The notes beneath the pieces are model-generated. The model had not been told where the DNA came from. It was given only the letters and a program-made list of their open reading frames with translations, and searched no databases. A DNA stretch of 64,000 bases, taken from contig JAUZOA010000006.1 of NCBI GenBank assembly GCA_030706685.1, positions 1-64,000 on the forward strand, read 5' to 3'. Position numbers and translations under genes: made by a program. Below, piece by piece: positions 58,099 to 64,000 of this stretch (positions within the stretch are counted from its first letter, which is position 1; each line of letters opens with the position of its first letter). This DNA comes from Bacteroidota bacterium (lineage in GTDB: Bacteria > Bacteroidota > Bacteroidia > Chitinophagales > Chitinophagaceae).

Positions 58099-59136
58099 TT
58101 ACAAACTTTTGTTTTTTGAGGAGGATTCACGGATGATAAGTTCTGAGCGAAGGATAATGCTGTTGGTAGTTTTTACATTGGAAATACCATTGAGATGATT
58201 GATAAGACTGGTGACAGCCGCTTCTCCCATATCATATCCTGAATAGTTGACGGTGGTAAGATTGGGCTCTATTATTTTACTGATTGGATCATTGTTAAAA
58301 CCGGCGAAAGCTATGTCTTCGGGGATGCGGATACCCGCCTCTTTTAATTTTTTCATGCAATAGACTGCAGCGGCATCATTAGCAGAAAAAACAGCATCCG
58401 GTTGTTTGCCGCCCATCTTTAATATGAGTTTCGCTGCCTCGGTCCCTGCCTCCTCATTGAGCTTGCTGATAAACAAAAGTTTTTCATCAAACTTGATCTT
58501 ATGATCCTGCAGCGCCTGTTTATACCCTCTTAGTCTGTCGGCATAAACATTCCTGAGCAGGTTGCCGCCAATGTGCATGATTCTGCTACAACCGTTGTCA
58601 ATCAAGTGATTGGTGATGTCATAGGCGGCCCTGAAATTATCAATTACCACGCTGGTACTTTCCTTGTGATCATAAATGCGGTCAAAAAAAACAACCGGGA
58701 TACCCTTCTTAAAAAAAGGTTCAAAATGGGCGATATTTTCAGTATCGTAGGCCAGGGAAACCAGTAAACCGTCCACCCTTTTATTGAACATCGTGTGAGC
58801 ATTCGCTATTTCTTTTTCAGCGCTTTCAAGCGAATGGCTGATGATCAGGTTATATCCTGCCCGGTTTGCAACGTCTTCCATTCCTGCCAGGACGGTCGCT
58901 ACGAAATAGGAGTTAAGCCTATGCACAATAACTCCGAGCGTATAGGTCTTTTTGCTACGCAGACTACTGGCAAACATATTGGAGCGGTAGCCTAGTTCCT
59001 TTGCTGCCGCAAATATGCGCTTCCGTGTATTTTTGTTAATAGTGGGATGATTTTTCAAACCCCGGCTGACTGTAGTCGCCGAAATATTAAGATGTTTGGC
59101 AATGTCATAGATCGTTATTTCTTTCTCATCTGGCAT
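58099..59136 (-). CDS. LacI-family transcriptional regulator (copy 2)
   Basis: MPDEKEITIYDIAKHLNISATTVSRGLKNHPTINKNTRKRI; start at 59136 (or 59169). The track's start at 59190 is a TTG inside the operator. Confidence 0.95.
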   Translation of the reverse strand: MPDEKEITIYDIAKHLNISATTVSRGLKNHPTINKNTRKRIFAAAKELGYRSNMFASSLRSKKTYTLGVIVHRLNSYFVATVLAGMEDVANRAGYNLIISHSLESAEKEIANAHTMFNKRVDGLLVSLAYDTENIAHFEPFFKKGIPVVFFDRIYDHKESTSVVIDNFRAAYDITNHLIDNGCSRIMHIGGNLLRNVYADRLRGYKQALQDHKIKFDEKLLFISKLNEEAGTEAAKLILKMGGKQPDAVFSANDAAAVYCMKKLKEAGIRIPEDIAFAGFNNDPISKIIEPNLTTVNYSGYDMGEAAVTSLINHLNGISNVKTTNSIILRSELIIRESSSKNKSL

Positions 59137-59180
59137 ATTTGGGCTTTCTGGTACAAATAAAGGAAGCATTATTTGAAAAA

Positions 59181-59204
59181 AAAATTGCAATCGGTTGCAA
59201 TTTT
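59181..59204. promoter_or_regulatory. Predicted LacI-family operator AAAATTGCAATCGGTTGCAATTTT
   Basis: 24-bp near-perfect palindrome containing TGCAATCGGTTGCA, as at 58061-58074; lies between lacI copy 2 and the divergent susC. Confidence 0.85.
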
Positions 59205-59538
59205 CAAAAAAAACTCTTTACATTCGACTTGCCAATTGCTTCTCCATGCTTGCCTTAACAATTAAAAGATTTTACTTAAGACCAGTACAACCCATGCTCC
59301 TGCAGGGTTTCATTCGATTTTTCTCTTCATTTTTTAATGACTGGTGCACTTATTTTTTCCCTTTTTTATCGCAGGCTCCGGAGTTGAATTTTCAATTATT
59401 GCTGATCAGGCCAGGAAAAACTACCGGCAAAAAGCTTTTGACGGGTATACCTGTTTATGCGAGATCGGTAAAAATTGAATTACAATGGTGAAAATAATCC
59501 GCCCGAATGAAAAACAGGGACTAGCGATAGTCTGTAAA

Positions 59539-59557
59539 AAAGTTGGTTGCCAACTTT
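59539..59557. promoter_or_regulatory. Inverted repeat AAAGTTGG-TTG-CCAACTTT upstream of susC
   Basis: Perfect 8-bp arms, 3-nt spacer, 30 bp upstream of the ATG at 59588. Confidence 0.6.
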
Positions 59558-59587
59558 AAAACTTATAAAACTTTAAAACTGCTGGTT

Positions 59588-62500
59588 ATGAAAGCTTCAT
59601 TAAAAAAGAATTCACTAAGAATTTTCCCGCAGAATCGATCATTGCAAAAAATCATGATGGTTACGGTTTCCGTTATTGTCATAGTTTGTTTTGCATTGCC
59701 CGGTTTTGCGCAAACCATCCGGGTAAAAGGACGTATTATCAATGAGAGCGGGCAGCCTGTGCAAAGGGCTTCCGTCACGGTCAAAGGAGGTACGACAGGT
59801 ACTACCGCCGACGATAATGGAGTCTTTGAGATTAATGCGCCGGCTAATGGCACACTGATCATTTCTGCGGTAAATTTTAAAATGCAGGAGGTTTCTGTTA
59901 ACAACAAGCAAACCATTGATGTCACACTTATTTCTTCGGAAAAAGTAGAAGGGGAAGTAGTTGTAGTCGGTTACGGCACAACCAGGAGAAAAGATGTGAC
60001 AGGTTCAATCGCTTCCGTACCGGAAGCTACATTGAAAGAAGTTCCGGCGACGAATGTTGTTTCACAACTTAAAGGCCGTGTAGCTGGTGTTTCGATAGTC
60101 AGCAATAGCAGTTCTATCGGGTCTGTACCCCAGATTCGTATCCGGGGCAACCGAACATTAACTACCAACTCAGGTTCAAGTGATGCGTTAGATGGTCCTT
60201 TATTTGTCGTAGATGGAATACCCTACGGAGGATTGAATGATTTAAATCCCGACGATATTGCCAGCATTGATATTTTGAAAGATGCCTCTGCCACGGCAAT
60301 ATATGGCTCACGTGGTGCGGGCGGCGTTATATTAATTACAACCAAACGCGGGAAAGTTGGAAAACCAGTAATCACCTACGATGGCTATTATTCAGTTACT
60401 TCTATCCTGGATGAATACCAGGTATTTAACGGCCCCGAATATGCTCAATTCAAGCAGGACGCGGCTATTTATAACAGATCATCACCTACCAGCCCGGGTA
60501 CTTCATCTTATTTACTTACTCAACCTGAAAAAGACGCCCTGGCTGCAGGTATATCAACCGATTGGCAAAATTTAATTTTTCAACATGGTCTGACTACCAG
60601 TCAACAGTTGGGTGTGCAGGGAGGCACGGACTTGACTCAATATTCATTAGGTGCAGGATTTTACAGAGAAACGGGAATTGTTACACATCAAAAATTCGAC
60701 CGTGCAAACCTGCGTTTAACATTGGATCAAAAAATTGGTAAAAGAATAAAAGTTGGAGTCAATAGCCTTAATACAGTTAGCTATACAAATAACCCGGGTG
60801 GTGGCGGAGTACCAGGAGGTTTGGTTAGATTAACACCACTGGCAGCTCCTTACAATTCAGATGGGACAGTAAACCTTACTCCTGCCGCCGGTTCCATTGA
60901 TGCGGCGAACATCAGCCCTTTAACGTTAATAACAAAGTCTGATGCTATATTATCAAGAAGCAGGTCATTAAGAACTTTTAATAGTGCCTATGTGGAAATC
61001 AGGATTATTGAAGGATTAAGGTACAGGTTTAACGCGGGCTTAAATTACAGCCAATCTGTTTTTAATGGTTACTCTGGCCCTCTTACTTATGTTAACAACG
61101 CAACAGTACAGTCATCTTCAAATGCATCAGTAAGTAATACTGAATTTTGGAATTATGACCTGCAACACCTTTTGTATTATGATAAAGTGATTGCCCAAAA
61201 ACATCGAATTGGATTTACAGGTTTGTTTGAGGTAACTAAAGATCATTCGCAAGGAAGTAATTTTACCGTAACAGGAGTTCCGGCGGATTATATTGGCAGT
61301 TACAATTTTGGATTAGCAAGTGGTGCTCCTGTTGCAAATCCCAATAATCAATCTTTCAATGAACAAGGGTTGGTTTCTTATATGGGGCGATTAAATTATT
61401 CGTATAACAACCGCTATATGCTGACTGCTACAGTAAGACGAGATGGTTCTTCAACATTAGCACCGGGTCACCAATGGTTTACTTATCCAGCTATTGGTTT
61501 AGGTTGGACAGTTACAGAAGAAAACTTTATGAAGAACGTTTCATTTATTTCCAACCTCAAGCTGAGAGGCGGATGGGGAGTTTCAGGTAATAGAAACGTT
61601 GGTCCATATCAAACACTTGGTGCATTATCTCCAGGTTATTATAATTTCGGAACCACTACTGGCGGTCAACAACTAGCTTATACAGTAACAACATTGGCTG
61701 CTACCGATCTGGGCTGGCAGTCTACAGCACAAGTTGATGCCGGCCTCGAATTCGGTATATTAAAAAACAGGATCACGGGTAGCATCGACTATTACCATCA
61801 AAAAACAAAAGATATTTTATTGTCAGTATTGCTTCCTCAAAGTAATGGCGCCAATTCTACTTTGAAAAATCTGGGCAAAACTGAAAGCAAGGGATTGGAA
61901 ATCGCGCTTGGTGCCGATATTATTCAAAATAAAGCTGGCTTTAACTGGAGTGTAGATCTGACCTATTTCTTTAACAGAGAAAAAATTACACAATTAACGA
62001 CGCCAGGTGAACTATCTATTCCCGGCAATGGTTGGTTTGTGGGACAGCCATTAAGTGTAATATATGATTATAATAAGCTGGGAATATGGCAAACCGACGA
62101 TTCTACAAAAGGGATCCTGGCACAACAAACTTCACCGGTTCAGTATCCTGGTCAAATACGTGTGGAAGATGTAAATGGAGACCATAAAATCACGGCTGCA
62201 GACAGGAAAATTTTAGGAAACTTCCAGCCCAGCTGGGAGGGCGGTATTACCAACCGGGTTAGTTATAAAGGTTTTGATCTGTCGGTAGTTGTTTATGCAA
62301 GAATGGGAATGAAGGTGGTAGTTCCCTATCTCACCGGTAATTCTACAGGCAGTGGAGGTTTTGCCTTCTTTAATCAAAGCCGCGTAAACCAGATAAAGGT
62401 TAATTATTGGACGCGCAGCAATCCTACCAACGATTTTCCTGCACCTGATGCAGGTAGTGCTGTTGCCTACTTTGGTTCTGTTTTGGGTTACCAGGATGGA

Positions 62501-62794
62501 TCATTTATTAAATGCAGAAGCATTAACCTTGGGTATGAAATCCCGGGTAAAATTCTCTCGAAAGCACGAATTGCCTCTGCAAGAGTGTATATAAACGTCA
62601 CCAATCCATTTATTTTTTATTCACCTTTTGTAAAAGCCGGTTTTGGTCCTGATCCGGAAGGAAATGCATACAATACAACGCAATTATCGCCAACCGGTAC
62701 AAGTGATCCCGGTGCACCGACCAGGCAGATCAGCGTGGATCTTAATAATCCATCCACAAGGCAATTTACTTTCGGTGTAAACTTTAAATTTTAA
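59588..62794 (+). CDS. SusC/RagA TonB-linked outer-membrane transporter
   Basis: Start MKASLKKNSLRIF at 59588 preferred over the TTG at 59543; VKGRIINESGQPVQRASVTVKGG, PQIRIRGNRTLT, DPLFVVDGIPYGG-like plug, TAIYGSRGAGGVILITTK. Confidence 0.95.
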   Translation: MKASLKKNSLRIFPQNRSLQKIMMVTVSVIVIVCFALPGFAQTIRVKGRIINESGQPVQRASVTVKGGTTGTTADDNGVFEINAPANGTLIISAVNFKMQEVSVNNKQTIDVTLISSEKVEGEVVVVGYGTTRRKDVTGSIASVPEATLKEVPATNVVSQLKGRVAGVSIVSNSSSIGSVPQIRIRGNRTLTTNSGSSDALDGPLFVVDGIPYGGLNDLNPDDIASIDILKDASATAIYGSRGAGGVILITTKRGKVGKPVITYDGYYSVTSILDEYQVFNGPEYAQFKQDAAIYNRSSPTSPGTSSYLLTQPEKDALAAGISTDWQNLIFQHGLTTSQQLGVQGGTDLTQYSLGAGFYRETGIVTHQKFDRANLRLTLDQKIGKRIKVGVNSLNTVSYTNNPGGGGVPGGLVRLTPLAAPYNSDGTVNLTPAAGSIDAANISPLTLITKSDAILSRSRSLRTFNSAYVEIRIIEGLRYRFNAGLNYSQSVFNGYSGPLTYVNNATVQSSSNASVSNTEFWNYDLQHLLYYDKVIAQKHRIGFTGLFEVTKDHSQGSNFTVTGVPADYIGSYNFGLASGAPVANPNNQSFNEQGLVSYMGRLNYSYNNRYMLTATVRRDGSSTLAPGHQWFTYPAIGLGWTVTEENFMKNVSFISNLKLRGGWGVSGNRNVGPYQTLGALSPGYYNFGTTTGGQQLAYTVTTLAATDLGWQSTAQVDAGLEFGILKNRITGSIDYYHQKTKDILLSVLLPQSNGANSTLKNLGKTESKGLEIALGADIIQNKAGFNWSVDLTYFFNREKITQLTTPGELSIPGNGWFVGQPLSVIYDYNKLGIWQTDDSTKGILAQQTSPVQYPGQIRVEDVNGDHKITAADRKILGNFQPSWEGGITNRVSYKGFDLSVVVYARMGMKVVVPYLTGNSTGSGGFAFFNQSRVNQIKVNYWTRSNPTNDFPAPDAGSAVAYFGSVLGYQDGSFIKCRSINLGYEIPGKILSKARIASARVYINVTNPFIFYSPFVKAGFGPDPEGNAYNTTQLSPTGTSDPGAPTRQISVDLNNPSTRQFTFGVNFKF

Positions 62795-62812
62795 ACTTTT
62801 AATAATAATAGT

Positions 62813-64000
62813 ATGAAAAATAAACACATGACCTATATGTTAATATTTGCCACTATGGCTTTTATTAGCATGGGCTGCAAAAAATTGCTGGAGGAACATC
62901 CGCAAGCTCAAGTTGTGCCGTCTTTTTTCAGTAGCCCTTCCGGTGTTTTAGGCGGAATTGCAGGTGTATACAATGACATCAGGGGCCAATGGGGTACTGA
63001 AGGTTTCGGTAATGAAATGCAGGCTGGCACGGATGAATTTTTGCTAGGTCAGAGCGGCAACTCAATAAGCTGTACTTATAATGGACTTAATGCAACTAAT
63101 TTCGGTGCTGCCTGGGGAGTGGCATTTCAGGATATCAACACGTTAAATGGAGTACTTCAATACGGCCAAACAGTTAATGTTGATGCCACTACAAAAAAAC
63201 AATACCTGGCCCAGGCAAAATTCCTGAGAGGTTTTTGGTATTTCTATCTGGTGCAAAATTTTGGGGCCGTGCCTTTACACACAACTTTCATTACCGTCCC
63301 TTCCCAGGCCGATCACAGATCATCAGTTGACAGCGTTTATGCGTTAATAATACAGGATTTGACAGAGGCGGCGGCCGATCTTCCTAATACACCTACTGCT
63401 CCTTTTCTTGGCAAGCCTGCTACAAAACCGGTTGCTCAGTTTCTCTTAGCAAAAGCTTATTTAACCAGGGGCTGGTTGAATAACACCGCATCTGATTTTA
63501 CCTCTGCAGCGACTATTTGCGCTAATATTATCGCCAATAAAACAACTTATGGCCTGGATTTGTGGCAAGATTATGGTGATGCTTTTGTCCCTGCAAATGA
63601 TTATGGCAAAGAAACCATGTTTGTGAGCGATCATGTATTAGATCCAAAATATGGGTATTATGCCGTCGGTACAGGTGCGAGTGGCGGAGCAGCACAAAAC
63701 CTTAGTCCGTGGTTTACAAACTGGAATTATCCTAATAACAGCGGCGTCAATTCATTTGTAAACGGGTCGGGTAATTTTGTTAATAGCGGTACTTCGGGAA
63801 TGATTCGTGATTCATATTATGGGCGTCCATACATCCGACTAGCTCCCAATTACTACAAATGGCCCAGCGGTCCTAATGCAGGCAAAACATATTTTCTTGA
63901 CGAGGCTTTTACCCAGAGAAGTGATGATTCCAGGTTTGCCAACTCTTTTTATACAGTCTACATCTCCAATACTTCTATTACCAATAGTGCTACCGCGGCA
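62813..64000 (+). CDS. SusD/RagB-family outer-membrane lipoprotein, truncated by the window end
   Basis: Open frame from ATG 62813: MKNKHMTYMLIFATMAFISMGCKKLLEEHPQAQVVPSFFSSPSGVLGGIAGVYNDIRGQWGTEG...; lipobox SMGC; absent from the ORF track because no stop falls in the window. Confidence 0.92.
   Translation, partial: MKNKHMTYMLIFATMAFISMGCKKLLEEHPQAQVVPSFFSSPSGVLGGIAGVYNDIRGQWGTEGFGNEMQAGTDEFLLGQSGNSISCTYNGLNATNFGAAWGVAFQDINTLNGVLQYGQTVNVDATTKKQYLAQAKFLRGFWYFYLVQNFGAVPLHTTFITVPSQADHRSSVDSVYALIIQDLTEAAADLPNTPTAPFLGKPATKPVAQFLLAKAYLTRGWLNNTASDFTSAATICANIIANKTTYGLDLWQDYGDAFVPANDYGKETMFVSDHVLDPKYGYYAVGTGASGGAAQNLSPWFTNWNYPNNSGVNSFVNGSGNFVNSGTSGMIRDSYYGRPYIRLAPNYYKWPSGPNAGKTYFLDEAFTQRSDDSRFANSFYTVYISNTSITNSATAA

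Noticed and set aside
58059-58130. ORF-track N-terminal extension of LacI copy 1 (MNPPQKTKVCNWVFFCDFYATDCN)
   Set aside because: It runs through the operator and overlaps the end of the other lacI; the conserved HTH starts at MKPKKEVTIYD (58058).
59195-59491. 98-aa plus-strand ORF between lacI and susC
   Set aside because: Starts within the predicted operator at a non-ATG codon; Phe/Leu-rich without a clear signal or domain; more likely part of a leader/promoter region.
1-64000. tRNA, rRNA, CRISPR arrays, transposases, phage or integrative-element genes
   Set aside because: None recognised on either strand by eye; no regularly spaced direct-repeat array and no transposase/integrase-like ORF. 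A tRNAscan/CRISPR search would be needed to exclude small features.

Overview
This window looks like a Bacteroidota (Chitinophagaceae-like) chromosome segment carrying a large glucuronoxylan / oxidised-sugar utilisation locus. The family calls are my own reading of motifs in the translated ORFs; no database search was run. There are three co-oriented blocks. (1) ~0.4-15.7 kb, minus strand: GH43, Zn-alcohol dehydrogenase, GH10 xylanase, GntP permease, FAH-family protein, CE1-like esterase, SMP-30 lactonase lipoprotein, IlvD/Edd-type sugar-acid dehydratase, then a SusD/SusC pair with a terminator hairpin. (2) ~15.9-26.5 kb, plus strand: AraC regulator, FGGY kinase, two tandem [exported RraA-like + exported enolase-superfamily] gene pairs around a BASS-type transporter, a CE6/SASA esterase and a Tat-type Gfo/Idh/MocA oxidoreductase. 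(3) ~26.6-59.2 kb, minus strand: exported Gfo/Idh/MocA oxidoreductases, PmoA-like protein, bicupin, two GH3, two CE15-like glucuronoyl esterases, GH35-like, CE4-like, SASA esterase, GH43, GH9, GH115 and GH67 alpha-glucuronidases, SDR, and two paralogous LacI regulators that share the same palindromic operator. A second SusC plus a truncated SusD start at 59.6 kb. Best candidates for new biology: the duplicated exported RraA/enolase module together with exported oxidoreductases (a possible periplasmic sugar-acid pathway); a T9SS type-B sorting-domain relic at ~3.18-3.47 kb that the ORF track misses; the shared LacI operator; and several families of palindromic intergenic repeats, some of which run into stop codons.
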